DNA from: Scilla litardierei
Taxonomy: Eukaryota; Streptophyta; Magnoliopsida; Asparagales; Asparagaceae
Reading direction: 5' to 3'
Length of the DNA stretch: 64,000 nt
NCBI GenBank assembly: GCA_030789695.1
Contig: CM061142.1
Span: forward strand, 44,997,375 to 45,061,374
Under the pieces are notes generated by a model. It worked only from the letters and a program-made list of their open reading frames with translations, was not told the DNA's origin and did no database searches. How positions within the stretch are numbered: position 1 is the stretch's first letter; each line of letters starts with the position of its first letter. Position numbers and translations under genes: made by a program. Of this stretch, positions 33,823 through 45,544 are shown piece by piece.

Positions 33823-34300
33823 AACTACGATATTCCTGAAATGATTCGGTGTCTTAATAATAGTACCAAGGCACTGTATAAAGATGCAAATTCAAAATCA
33901 CTATGCATAATGGTGCGACTTTCTAGCTTTGAAGGTATATCAAAGAACGCTCGTTGTTTTATTATGGAAGGGGCAGCAGAAAAGATTTTTGAGATGGAAC
34001 CCGCTCTGGAATGTATATACTGTTGTCGGGAAATGTATTATTCACGGAATGATTTAATGGATAATGACGGATAAGTTTTATATGCGATAATGTTTCTTAT
34101 TTGTATTACGGATCATCTTCCAATATCAATGCACATTGTCTAATTTATGTGATTGTTGAATAAAAGCAATTTATTTTGATTGTTTCTTGTAATGATTGTT
34201 TCTTGTAATTTAATGTTATTGATGGTTTATTTAAGCATTTTGAACATTAAATGGATCTATTTAAATATAAAACGTAGGGAGAAACAATAAAATGAATTGA
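33823..34300. other. CACTA right internal sequence, unassigned
   Basis: An 86-codon open frame at 33814-34074 has no family I recognise. The rest is AT-rich sequence leading to the subterminal array. Confidence 0.4.
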
Positions 34301-34302
34301 AA

Positions 34303-34765
34303 CAAGCGCTGTCTATCTGGGACATTTAACATCGCTTGCACAAACAAGCGCTGTTAAAGGCCCCCCTTTAACAGCGCTTGCACAAACAAGCGCTGTTAAA
34401 GGGGGGCCTTTAACGGCGCTTGCACCAACAAGCGCCGTTAAAGGCCCCCCTTTAACAGCGCTTGCACCAACAAGCGCCGTTAAAGGCCCCCCTTTAACAG
34501 CGCTTGCACCAACAAGCGCCGTTAAAGGCCCCCCTTTAACAGCGCTTGCACAAACAAGCGCCGTTAAAGGGTAGCCTTTAACAGCGCTTGCACCAACAAG
34601 CGCTGTTAAAGGGGGGCCTTTAACAGCGCTTGCACAAACAAGCGCTGTTAATTGCCCCCTTTAACAGCGCTTGTAAAGCGCTATTAAAACCAGCCCCCCT
34701 TTAGCAGCGGCGAGATAGACAGCGCTTGTAAAGCGCTATTAAAGACCTTATTTAAGCGCTATTAA
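34303..34765. repeat. CACTA right subterminal repeat array
   Basis: About eight to ten units of TTTAACAGCGCTTG-CACCAA-CAAGCGCCGTTAAA, alternating with GGCCCCCC or GGGGGGCC blocks. Each unit can form a perfect hairpin, and adjacent units can pair as well. It mirrors the left array. Confidence 0.92.
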
Positions 34766-34785
34766 AGATCCATTTTGTAGTAGTG

Positions 34786-34903
34786 ATTTAAGAAAATACG
34801 TAGAATTTGAATATCTGCGTACTGATGGATACGGGCCATCACCGTTGTATTGGGGATATTCATAGTCTCTAGACTATATAGTCAAATCTGCTTTGATAAC
34901 ACT
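34786..34903 (-). other. Degenerate copia leader and PBS (minus strand)
   Basis: GCTTTGATAACA at 34890-34901 is the complement of the tRNA-Met PBS with two mismatches and sits two bases from the LTR at 34904. The minus-strand copia element once extended leftwards; its internal part is now mostly absent or unrecognisable, and the CACTA inserted close by. Confidence 0.55.
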
Positions 34904-36327
34904 TGTTGGATCCTATATAAGCCGAGAGGAGGTGGTAAATAGGCTTATGACAAATATTTGCAGGATAAAGATTGTAGTCTACCAATCTGATAATCAGAGA
35001 GCAAATACAATGTAATAAAAAAACCAGGAAGCAGTCACAGAGTATACAAGATATCTATCCTGGTTCGGCCACCTGAAGATCTACATCCAGCCTCAAAAGT
35101 AATCACTAGAATAATAAAGTCAATGATACAGACACCTGAAAATTTACGAACCAACGGTCAGCTTACCAAGTCCATACCTCGCTCACCAAATCTCAAACAA
35201 TACTATCCTAGAAATACTTTTACACTTAACTTTTCCCCACAAGTCAAATCTCCAAAAATAACCCAAATAAAAAAATATGCTTTGGTACATATATCAAAAT
35301 CAAATAAAACACGATAAATAAAGAAGATAATGTTTACAAGGCTCTATTTTAGAGTTTGATCTTTCTTTGATAATGTTGTCTTCTCTGTAATGGTAAAAAT
35401 TGCGTCTCAATCCGATTTCTGGATCTCAAGATATCAAGTTTCAATGTTCTGGATCAATTATGCAATTTTCACAATTGTCTAGTTTTCTTCTGCAAAACTC
35501 AATGCTCTGTTGGTTCTTCGGTTTGCGTGCAGATGATATGGAGCTCGTGCATGAGCTGTCAGTCACGTTGGTTCTTGTTGTGCATGTTGTTCGAGGCCGG
35601 TCTCGTTGCGTGTGCAGATAAGCTGTTCAGTTGGCTGCTCTGGTCTTGGAGATCATGCGCATTAGGTGATGTGTTGACATGTGATGCAGCAGTCGGTGTG
35701 TGTTGTTCAGCCTTCGATTTCGGTTCACCTATGGTGGGAGAAGTCTGCTTCTCGGTCTCGTGTTGCATGCATAGGAGAAAAACATTTCGGTCGCCTCGGT
35801 CTTCGTGTGCATGGACAAGCTTGTTGCAAACGTCTACAGTCAATTGGTGGGCTTGGGGTGCATGCAGAGAGCTCTGTCGTTTATGGTCAGACCACTGATC
35901 GATGTGCGTGCACGGAGAGAATTTTCGCCTGCTTTTTCTTTCTTTCTGCTTCTCCCCCTTCTCTCTCACAATAATTGTTGATTCCTTCTCCTTCTCCTTT
36001 TTATTTTCTCTCTCACTTTTTGGTGCTGAATTCTCTTTTTGCTTTTGAATCGTATTGTAATTCCACTTGGATTTAAATTCTAATTGATCTTTTCCTCCTT
36101 TTATGTGTTGAACTTGGACACTCATTTCTCAAGTTGAACACTAAATGCACAAGGACTCTTCTACCTAATGCTTTAACTTTCTAGAAAACTTTGACCAATC
36201 GAAATTACCAATTTACCTATTTTTAGACGAACTTCTTTGCACCTGAAATCACTTAACAAACACACCAAAATAGTTCATGAATGGTTGTTATCATCAAACA
36301 AGAGATCCTAGACTGTTGTATCCAACA
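34904..36327 (-). repeat. Copia LTR, minus orientation
   Basis: It begins TGTTGGATCC and ends GTATCCAACA, an inverted pair TGTTGGAT/ATCCAACA, length 1424 bp. With a PBS on its left this is the 5' LTR of a minus-strand element. Open frames within have no known domains. Confidence 0.72.
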
Positions 36328-36404
36328 TGTCTAACTTTAATTCTATTAAAACTCTGATAGCAAAAGGTGATAACCTAGGTCTCGATGGTTGTCCTAGTAC
36401 AACA

Positions 36405-37030
36405 GACGGAAAGAACAAAATGTCAAGAGTGTCATATGCAAGTGCAGTGGTAGCTTATTGTGCGTTATGTTGTGTACAAAGCCAAAAATATGTCATGTAG
36501 TATGATTGGTAAGTCAATATCAGTCAAATCCTGGACCTGAGCATTGAAAGGTTATGAAAAAGATCATGAGATATTTGAAGGGCACAATCAATTATAATTT
36601 GTGTTACGAAGGTTCATCCACAAAACCGGAAGGCTAAAAAGATGCTGACTACGGGGAGATGTAGAATAAAGAAAATCTACATCAGGATATGTTTTCTTGC
36701 TCATAGATGGTGACATATCATGGTGCAGTAAGAAACAAATTTGTGTAGCTCTATCAACAATGGAAGCAGAATTTGTTGTGACTTCACTATGCGTCTAGGA
36801 AGCTATTTGGTTACGATGGTTTCCATAGAAATTGGGTTTGTAGCAAGAGCCAATGATTGTCTATTGTGACAATCAAGCTGCGATAGTTTACAATAAGGAC
36901 CAACGATATCACAGTCATACCAAACGATACCATTTTATGAGAGATATTGTGGCTGAGAAGATAGTTTCTATCAAGTATATATCTATGTAGAAAATGGTTA
37001 CTGATCCTCTTACTAAACCCATTCCCACCC
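36405..37030 (+). pseudogene. Decayed copia RNase H (plus strand)
   Basis: Broken frames match the Tork-type copia C-terminus: YASAV, DADYG, an [11 protein letters not shown] segment, a [14 protein letters not shown] segment, HSHTKRYHFMRDIV and DPLTKP. Several stops and frameshifts lie between the blocks. This is an old fragment without its LTRs. Confidence 0.75.
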
Positions 37031-37376
37031 TGTCTATGGGGAAAACACTAGAAGGGGGGTTGAATAGAAATACATTTTTGAAACATGTAAAAGCTCAAGG
37101 ATCAATTAGAATTTGAAATAGACTTGTGTATGTACTCTGTATAAATATTGATATTGTTCAATAAATTATTTATTTCATTCGTTGTGTTGGATGATATATG
37201 TTTACATAATTAGTGTTATTTATTAACATATGCATACGAAAAGAGTTCATAAGAAAAGTATGTCAAATATGCATGAAGATTGGCATTCTCACATAGGCAA
37301 TCACCTCTAATGTTCTAAGTGAATGGGTAGTGATGATACTTAATTCTTTAAAAGTTAAATAAGTTTCAAGATGCGG

Positions 37377-37437
<61 letters not shown>

Positions 37438-39052
37438 TGATGACCGATATGAACTGATTCCACAAAGTTCATCTAAGCCTATTCATGAGATAGGCACGAA
37501 TTCTTAGAGCAATTGATTGCAGTAGAATTCGGCATTATATGTATAAGTACATTTAATTGGAGTCTAAACAGTGTTAGATTAAATACTTCAAATACATACG
37601 CAATACACTGTTACATGTGATTCATACCATATGTGTTGGAAGTCGGCCATAATGGAAAGTGAGATAGTGGATTCATACCTCTACACAGTGTACACAGTAT
37701 GAGGCCCTGGAGGAATGGTTTCCTTACTATAATCTTTGGCTATTTACTAATGCTCAAAGTCTCAATCTTGGTGATAACTACTTTAGCATATTTCTTATGG
37801 CCACGAGTGATTCGATTTAAAAGGGTATTTCTAAGAAAGCAGCTAAGTTGAGACTTAGGATATTGAGTGCAAAGGAAGGGTTGGGTTTGTTGATCAAGTT
37901 TGATGATGTCATAGACCGATCAATGTGTGTGATTTAGAGACATCAATGTAGAGGTGTTTAAGTATTTCTCATAAATATATGAAAAGAGGGATCAAGATTA
38001 CTTACACTAAAATAACAAACTAGACCTGGGGTATTATAAGCGACATAGATACTTTAGAGGACTGATTACATAGAGAGCAGTTGTGTATTTCTAACCAGTT
38101 TACAACAAGATTGCATATGTTCGCTTATATGTTCTACACCCAAGTTACTAAGTATGAAGATGTCTTCTTCTCAAGTTGTTTATGTAACAACAATGACATC
38201 ATGTGCAAGTGGAAGATGTTCGATTTGGGTACGCCTATGACGGGTTTGACCCAGGGGTAAAAATATAAATATTGAATAATTGTGGGGCATATGTGCAAAT
38301 TTAAATTAACCTTTGTGGATAATTGAAATTAAGAGACGTGTAGGGTTCCTAATGCAAAAGTATTATCCTAACTACCCTACAATGTTAAGTTTCTAACATA
38401 AACTTCTACCACATATTGCCTATTTATACACCCCTTGGGAGTTTACGTAAGACACAAAAACAAAAAGAATGTTGGATTTTTCTCTCTCTCAAATATAAAA
38501 GAAAAATAAAGAGGGTAACATTAGCGATGAATGTGAGTTTGGCTTCCATTGTTGATTCCAGTCCCAATTCGAAGCAACCGTAATTCCTCTTCTCAATCCT
38601 GTTCCGTTGCGAAGAAGAAGGTGAAGTGTTTATCCTCGTTGATTTTTCTACATATAGTGTCTTTTGTTGCGGTTGGGGATCCATCTACGCTTGTAGCTTA
38701 TTCAAAGGCAGTGTTCAATTGAATGTTTGCCTCCTGGCATCACATGTTTGCAACCAGGGAAGGGGAAAAATATATATTTTGAAATTGCAAAATGGGAGAT
38801 TATTTACACATAATTAGATACAATGACTATTACCTAAATCACTGCGGCACACTGGACAGTTCAACTAATAAGGAATCCCCAAGAAGTTTGCTCTCAAGAC
38901 CTCTCTAGTACCTGCTAGCTATTCAAGTCTTCTCAGAAAAATGTTCAAACTTTTATATTTATTATTTTATATTGTTCGAATATGTTTAACATATTGTTCT
39001 TAATTTATTCTTAATGTTCTCATAATGAAGTGAGCGCATCTGATATTGATGG
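37031..39052. other. Gene-free AT-rich region with (CA)n tract
   Basis: The region contains a (CA)n microsatellite at about 37378-37435 and short frames without domains. A CACTAGAAGGGGGGTTGAAT block at 37048-37067 resembles the complement of a copia LTR end. No gene is supportable. Confidence 0.55.
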
Positions 39053-39608
39053 TGTATACTAAGAGAAACCAAAATACAAATCGAAAGGCTTTTGAGAAAC
39101 CAGGCCATAAGAAAAGTTCCTTCCAATGAACGTACAAAAGTTAAAAGGGGCTCCCTTTCCGCATATCTAGACATGCTTTGAAAAGCATGAGCCATCCATT
39201 AACGCCAACGCATAAGATTAGTAACGAAGCAACACGATGACAAAGCGATGACTAATTTACACCCATAAATAAATAAACAAATTCTTCTGGAAAGGGGTTT
39301 TATTGCTAATGTGACCTCGCATTTGCGTCATCACGACTCGTGCATGAAAGTGATTAGTATAAGCATTTCGATTTGGGTGGTGTTGGTGCAAATATTAGGT
39401 ATAAAGCGCGACAAATTTCTTGGCTCAACGAATTATTCGGACTATAGTCTGGTGGTGCTCATCCACTCTTAATGCTCTACTGTTTTGCACATCTTATTAC
39501 CTCTCGTGGTAGTCTTACCGGGCAAGTGGGACCCGTCAGCAAGTCCTAGGGATAAGCCTCACCCATTTGCCTTTAGGGGTACAATAATATAGAGATGAAA
39601 TGTAGTAC

Positions 39609-39910
39609 AGTTTATATTGTACTGGTGTGAGGTTATCCGGAGGGATATCTTTCTTTTTTTTCGTGTCATTAATATATGTAATTCATGTAGATCAGGTGTC
39701 GTCTAATCTATTACAATTTATATTGTATTGGTGTGAGGTTATCCGGATGGAAGTCTTTCTTTTTTTGGGTCATTAATTAATATATGGGATTCTTGTAGAT
39801 CAGGTGTCACGTAATCTATTACAGTTTATATTGTACTGGTGTGAGGTTTTCCGGAGGGATATCTTTCTTTTTACGGGTCATTAATATATGGGATTCATGT
39901 AGATCAGATA
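39609..39910. repeat. Three tandem ~110-bp repeats in copia LTR copy 1
   Basis: Each unit starts with ACAGTTTATATTGTACTGGT (or near variants) and ends near CATGTAGATCAGGTG. Copy 2 of the LTR has a single unit at 54133-54240. Confidence 0.88.
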
Positions 39911-40318
39911 CCAAAACACAAAAATGTGCCCCCACAGCGAGTACAAGCCCACGTGGGACTTGTACTTTCCATCTTTTTGTTTCTTGGCACCTGATCTATT
40001 ATATCAGGTGCCATCTTTTCTACATTAAATCCTTAATATATTATTGGCTTTGTAGTTTGAATGCTTGCTACTATTTTCTTTTGTGCGCTATGAAGCGGAA
40101 TTGAGGATCATCAGTGATGATAAACGAGAAACAAACACAACAAAGCACAATGAAGATTGTAATTTAGGCCGTTGACCAGCCAAGAAAACATGCAATAGTT
40201 TTATTACGAAAGGAGAGAACAAAATATAAATCTTCAACTTCTCAACGAAGAAGCACTCAAAATCTCCTCAAAAACTCTCAATACAATCTCTCGAAGTTGG
40301 CTCTCAACAATGACGGCT

Positions 40319-40320
<2 letters not shown>

Positions 40321-40380
<60 letters not shown>
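40321..40380. repeat. (CT)n microsatellite
   Basis: Pure CT run of about 60 bp in copia LTR copy 1. The paralogous site at 54653-54745 has CT followed by a CCCT run. Confidence 0.95.
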
Positions 40381-40383
<3 letters not shown>

Positions 40384-40853
40384 GACTCTCCAAAATCCTC
40401 TCACAAATGCCCCTTTTATAGCCCCTAGGGCATGTATGCAAATCAAACTCGTATGGGAGGGGTACTCTAATTCAAATAAAACTCTAGCAATTCATATTCA
40501 CTCAGAATTCTACTTGAGGAGCAACTCTATCTCGAATCGGATTTTGTATCATATGGTCGGTGCCTCCAAGCTGCCGAGCTTCCTGGAGCCTGAGATGTCA
40601 AGGTGCCGAGCTACCAAAACGCCTTGCTTCCGATCTATCGAAAGCCAAGCTGTCAAGTTGCTGAACTTTTGAGCTGCCGATCATCTGAACCAAGGACTTA
40701 GGCTTGCGGAAGTTAGCTTAACCCTGAGTCCCAGTAGGTGTCTATGCAAAGCCAGATACTCGGAACCTAAGGCACAGACGAGCTACCCTTACACAACTAC
40801 CATTCTAAACATATCCAACTCCCTTAACTCCTTAAATCGAGTCGACTTTCACA

Positions 40854-41309
40854 AATCTACACCTTGGTGAGATTTGGACCTATGTCACACAGTCAGTCTA
40901 CCTTACTACACATTGGTGAAAATCAACTTGTGTTCCCTTCACCTTGCTTTGAAGAGATCACTTGGCTCCTCCGAGCCTCAATGCCCCCAACAAGGCCACC
41001 ATCGACATAACCTCGAAACAATATTGAGCAAGTCTAAGCAATGCTTAAACTTAACTCAAGTCACAACTTTCGTTAGCATTTCTGTTGAGTTGTCATCCGT
41101 TATGATCTTCAGTAAGTTGATTTCGTCGTCTTCTTCACCTTCATGGTCATGAACGAAGTAGTATCTCACATCGATATGCTTGGTGCGTGCATGCAAGACT
41201 TGATTTTTAGATAAGTGTGATGCACTTTGGCTATCACAATGTAGATCATACCTCTCTTGGTAGATCCCTAGGTCGTCCATCAAGCATATAAGCCATATCG
41301 TCCTAAACT
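40854..41309 (-). pseudogene. Copia RNase H 3' fragment, copy 1
   Basis: The minus-strand frame gives DLHCDSQSASHLSKN, TKHIDVRYYF and EMLTKVV, the C-terminal RNase H end of Tork-type copia pol. It breaks off at 41309 within the segment just before MDDLGIYQE, where unrelated sequence starts (TGTCACACCCCG). Confidence 0.8.
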
Positions 41310-41540
41310 TGTCACACCCCGTTCCCCAGAATACCTGGCATTTAATAAATTTTTTTCCAAGTATTCTGAAGAGTGAGGGTGATGAGAGAGGAAAAGAAAG
41401 GAAAAGGAGAAACTGAACAAGCAGGCCACTGAGCACATGCTGGGATAATACAAGTAAAGCTTCACAACTGGATCTTTTATGTGACCGTAACAATTGGATC
41501 TTCGATGGGGTTTTTATCAACTCATGATTATGAACTTCAG
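41310..41540 (-). other. Possible chromovirus-type LTR end fragment
   Basis: TGTCACACCCCGTTCC is the complement of a terminus like GGAACGGGGTGTGACA found in other plant gypsy LTRs. Only about 200 bp follow, with no second landmark. Confidence 0.3.
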
Positions 41541-41574
41541 CAAAGGAGTTGATGCCCCAGACTCCATCGGTGAT

Positions 41575-41846
41575 TCAATGAACTGTCATTCGAGCCGTAC
41601 AGCCTTCTCTCTCATTTTTCCTTCTATTAACTTCCCTCCATATCACTCTCTTATCAATTAAGCTTTTAAACCCTTCTTTGTTGCACACATATAGCCTCCT
41701 CGTGATATTGCCATCTTTTCCCTTTCCAGTAGATGACTTTGGGATTGAAAAACATTCTCTTTCTGTATGTACATTATAAAAGTCACATGCCTCTTCTGTT
41801 GTATGAAATTGCATTCCAATAAGTGGGCTGACTTTTTCATTAACAC
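41575..41846 (-). pseudogene. FAR1-type DNA-binding domain fragment
   Basis: The minus-strand frame FHTTEEACDFYNVHTERECF, then RRLYVCNKEGFKSL, then NEREGCTARMTVH matches the FAR1/FHY3 zinc-finger DNA-binding domain with its C...C...H spacing. This domain occurs in FAR1-related transcription factors and in MULE transposases they derive from. The MULE domain and the rest are not found nearby. Given the palindromic repeats to its right, a relic transposon is as likely as a gene fragment. Confidence 0.65.
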
Positions 41847-41849
41847 TAT

Positions 41850-42249
41850 GACTATCTACTTCATCTAAGTTGTTTGCACTGTCTTTTTCAGCTTCAATCT
41901 CATTTGTTATCTCCTGCTAATGGACAAAGGGTTCCCTCTCTTCGATTTTCATTTTCTTAAATAGAAACAAATAAAATATCAGTAATATTGAGACAACATG
42001 ACTACTATTTATGTCTATCCAAGTAGCAGTAGATTATACATCAGCTTGTTAGTTGAAACCACACTACTATTACTAAGCATGTTAAAACCATGCATATAGT
42101 AGCTAGTCTTTTTCAATCTGATCTAATTGTTACCATCATATTTGATGAAAAGATCATATACATCAGAAAATCAAACATATCACTCGTTTTGCACAGTGAG
42201 CAATATTATGTACAACATTCACTTTATGTTCTTGTGCTATATGAGCGGC
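41850..42249. other. AT-rich sequence, no gene recognised
   Basis: It links the FAR1 fragment to the palindromic repeat unit at 42250. No domain, RNA gene or clear repeat is seen. Confidence 0.5.
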
Positions 42250-42292
42250 TTCAGTAATTTTTGAGGGACGTCTCATAGTTCTCAACGCGCAC
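42250..42292. repeat. Partial unit of palindromic array, left of LTR insertion
   Basis: CAGTAATTTTTGAGGGACGT followed by TCATAGTTCTCAACGCGCAC is similar, as its complement, to the unit at 51961-52005. The array was therefore split by the element 42293-51680. Confidence 0.6.
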
Positions 42293-45200
42293 TGTAACGG
42301 CCGGTATTTTTAGTCGTGCTTTAGTCATGTGTATCGGTAATTTCCTTTCGAACATCTGGATTTTTTTTTCGTCCGTGCGTTTCTTGTTATGCGTGTGCGA
42401 GTCGGTATTTGCGTTTTTACCGGAATGTCATTAATTAACCATCACGTTTAATTAAAAACTCTAATTTAATTATTTTGCTAATTATTTTTGTCATATTTAC
42501 TAATTACTATTGTTGTTTTTCCTAATCACTTATGTTAAGTTTAATAATTACCTTAAACACTTTATTAAGCTTAAACTTTCACTTTTAAATCTTGTGTAGG
42601 GAGTAAGCCAATTCGTAGGCAGATTCACTTTATTTGAATGATAATTCTTCCCTCGTTTGTCAACAAACACCATTTAATACAGCTTGCACAGAGTCAACAA
42701 ATCTCATTAAATTGCCCTAATCCCAAACCGGCAATCTTTATTTGAATGATAAGGGAAACGTGCTTGGCCAGATGCATTCTTCCCTCGTTTGTCAACAAAC
42801 ACCATTTAATACACATCCTAATCCAACACCTAATCACATTAAAATTGCTCCCTGTCAAACTTCTTCTTAAGGCAGTATCATCTGCAAAACCCATCTTCTC
42901 TGCAAAGCATCCCAACCTCAATCAGCCCGAATCAATTCCTCCCCAAATCAGAAACCATCCACAACCCAAATCAAGCCCTGTTCAAACACCCAAATCAGAG
43001 AAACCCAAATTCCAGATCCAGAATCAAAATTCAGATTCTAAGAGCTGAAAACCCAAATCAAAATTTCAGATTTATCAATTCCTACAATCCACCACCAAAA
43101 ACAACCCTCAAACAAATTTAGCCAAATTATTCCTTCTCCAAATCAAAACAATTTCAACCCAAGCAAATCAGCCAAACCCATTTTCAATTCAAACTCAGTT
43201 CTAAAACTAGTATCAAACAATTTCAGATCCAGGCAAACTTCAAATCTGAATTCAAAAACACAAACTTTAGATTTCAAAACATCAAACCCTTCAACTTCTT
43301 CTTCTTCCTCCTTCCTCCTCTTCCTCCCTAGGCCGAACCCCTACCCCTCACCTTGCGCGCGCCACCAGCCACGCCGCAGCTCAGCCCGCGCCGGCCGCCT
43401 GGACCCCTGCCCGCCGCCGCCGCCTGGCCGGAAGCCGCCGTCGCCGCCGGCAGCTCTCCCCTTGAGTGCGTGCGTGAGTTTCTTTCTCCTCCTCGTGCGT
43501 GTGTGCGTTGGTTGCCTTGCTGCCATGAAAAGGAAATAAAAAAAACAAAATGAAATGAAGAAGAACGAAAGACAGAAGAGGAGGAGGCAGCCTTGTATAA
43601 AAAAATAGGGTAAGAGAGATAAAAGGAAGGGGGATAGGACAAGAATTATTTTTAGGGGATAAGATATTTTATTATATGTTAGTAGATAAAGTAAGTTTTA
43701 TCATGTTAGTTTTTTTTTCCTAGTCAAACCTAGTAGGTGTGGTAGGTGCACAATTAAATTGAGATGTTAAACCTTGTGATTAACTTTGTTAATATTAGTT
43801 AGTTGTAATTAGTGTTATTTAAGTGTTATGGTCATTTCAGCATGTTGTTGACTGTAAATAAAGTAAGAGTATTAGAATATTAAATTAATAAGGTGTACCC
43901 TGTTTATATAACCCAATATAACCGCCACCCTAGCCAGTGAACCCCATATAATTAGACGAACACAATTTAGGGCTCAACTTAATTTTGTTGTTAACTCACA
44001 ATAGATTTAATTCCTTAATTTGTGTAGCCAAAATAGAGAACAGGTATCACCATTACGTAGTACCCATCAAAACGAACCCAACGACATAGAATTTGACATC
44101 TCTTAATTTAGAACAATAACAAGAATAATTAACTTTCTGATCAAAATCATTAATTCTCGATTTCAGCACTTTTATTCATTATAATAAATGTTATTATTTA
44201 ATGACGCAGATACGTCGCGAACTTTCCTACCATTACTCGGACAACCCAAACTGTCCCAGTCAGGCAAGCGTGCAGTTATTTTATGTTTTTGTGATATCTG
44301 ATGTTGTACACTTAATTACTGACACATACACACTTTTTAGAAATGCTAGAGTTAAACTCGTGTGCGTGTGTGTGGATCCCTAAACAATCAAAATGTACAC
44401 ACTTTGTGAATGGTAATGTTTCTAGACATGTATGGTTAATTTTAGAACTGTTGATACTTATAGCATGTTAAATGCCGTTGGCTCCCGTAGTTAAACTGAC
44501 GTTGGCTCCCGTAGTTAAATGTCGTTGGCTCCCGTAGTTAGCTCCCGTAGTTAAATGCCGTTGGCTCCCGTAGTTAAATGCCGTTGGCTCCCGTAGTTAA
44601 ATGCCGTTGGCTACCGATGTTACATGCCGTTGGCTACCAGTTGCCGTTGGCTACCAGATGTTACTGCCGTTGGCTATTAGTTAATCTCGTCGGTCACATG
44701 TGATTACGTCACATGCGACTAGTCTGGACTCGTGTTTCAGTATATGACGGATTAGCATTCTGACACGTGATTCAGGAAAATACACTTGGGTGGGGTTGGT
44801 TCCCGGGCACTAGCCGGTAGTAAACGAGTCGCCTTCGGGGGCACTTGAAGGTGTATTTATTTACTATTCGTCTAACGGCGGGAATCTTATTCACGTACTT
44901 GCACACACAGTCAAATAATTGAAAAAGAAAGTTAATTACAGACTGGTGTTACATTACTCAACTGCCATGTCAATTTTTATTACTGAACTACCATGCTAAT
45001 GTAACTTGTTGCGTTAACTACCATGCTAGTGTAACTTTTCATAATTGTTTTAACTGCTTCAGTTCATTGAAATACATGCTAGTGTAAATTCTTTTAACTG
45101 CTGTAAAACTGCCATATATATACCTTGTTATATATATCTTGCCTTGGGTCATCTGACATCTACTTGCAGACCCTTGCTGACATACATTCATGTTGTTTGA

Positions 45201-45544
45201 ATGTATGTCAGCTTACGAGACAGGTTACCAGGAGGACTAGCTGAGATAGCTGAATCAGTGGACCAAGAACTTTCATTGCGCTTCTTTTCACTTATTGTAC
45301 GGGTCATAAGACCCACTCCTCTTTTCTACATTGTTGTAATACCGTTGAGACATTTGAGATTGTAATAATGTTTTTTTTATCTGCGTTGTTTTTGAGTAAT
45401 GCAAGCAAGAACCTGCAGTTTTTACACAGACGCTTATTGTGATAAGTCAAGGGGAAAGAAAAGCAAAAGTACCTCCTCCTGACTTGCACAAGCGGGCCCG
45501 TTCACATCCTCGCTCTCAAGTTTAATGGGAAGCGGGGCGTGACA
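42293..45544 (+). repeat. Non-coding element 5' LTR
   Basis: It runs from TGTAACGGCCGG to GCGGGGCGTGACA. It holds an oligopyrimidine and GC-rich block at 43290-43470, a 21-22 bp minisatellite (ATGCCGTTGGCTCCCGTAGTT) at 44471-44683, and an extra segment of about 76 bp near 42630-42706 that duplicates nearby LTR sequence. Its 3' part has the TTACTCAACTGCCATG region and an ACAGACGCTTATTG motif also seen in chromovirus LTRs. GC-rich open frames near 43328-43642 are not genes. Confidence 0.92.
44471..44683. repeat. 22-bp minisatellite in LTR
   Basis: Seven to ten copies of ATGCCGTTGGCTCCCGTAGTT with drift towards GGCTACCAG-type units at the right end. The copy in the 3' LTR is at 50623-50820, with a different unit order. 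Confidence 0.9.

Larger units (their letters stand above)
24083..34785. mobile_element. Non-autonomous CACTA (En/Spm) transposon carrying host gene fragments
   Basis: The ends form an inverted repeat: CACTACTACAAAAAGGACC at left and its complement at right, matching over 28 bp with two mismatches. Both ends carry subterminal arrays of AACAGCGCTTG-spacer-CAAGCGCTGTT units, expected transposase-binding sites. A 3-bp ATT duplication flanks it. No TnpA/TnpD-like protein is recognisable in about 10.7 kb. Instead there are exon-like pieces of an SDR, NADP-malic enzyme, an ANTH protein, endo-mannanase, omega-3 desaturase, NBS-LRR and subtilase. It would need transposase supplied in trans. Confidence 0.92.
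39053..40853 (-). repeat. Tork-type copia LTR, copy 1 (minus strand)
   Basis: It is homologous to 53709-55217 over its length. The right end is CTTTCACA, next to a CACCTTGGTG tract that resembles the end of Tork-type internal regions. The left end, about TGTATACTAAGAG, is approximate. It has three tandem copies of a roughly 110-bp unit (39609-39910) and a (CT)n run at 40321-40380. Confidence 0.65.

Noticed and set aside
35559..36125. 188-codon minus-strand frame, Lys/Glu-rich
   Set aside because: Lies wholly inside a copia LTR (34904-36327) and has low-complexity composition.
43328..43642. GC-rich 104-codon frame, identical at 49479-49793
   Set aside because: Located in both LTRs of the non-coding element; low-complexity Ala/Gly/Arg sequence, no domain.
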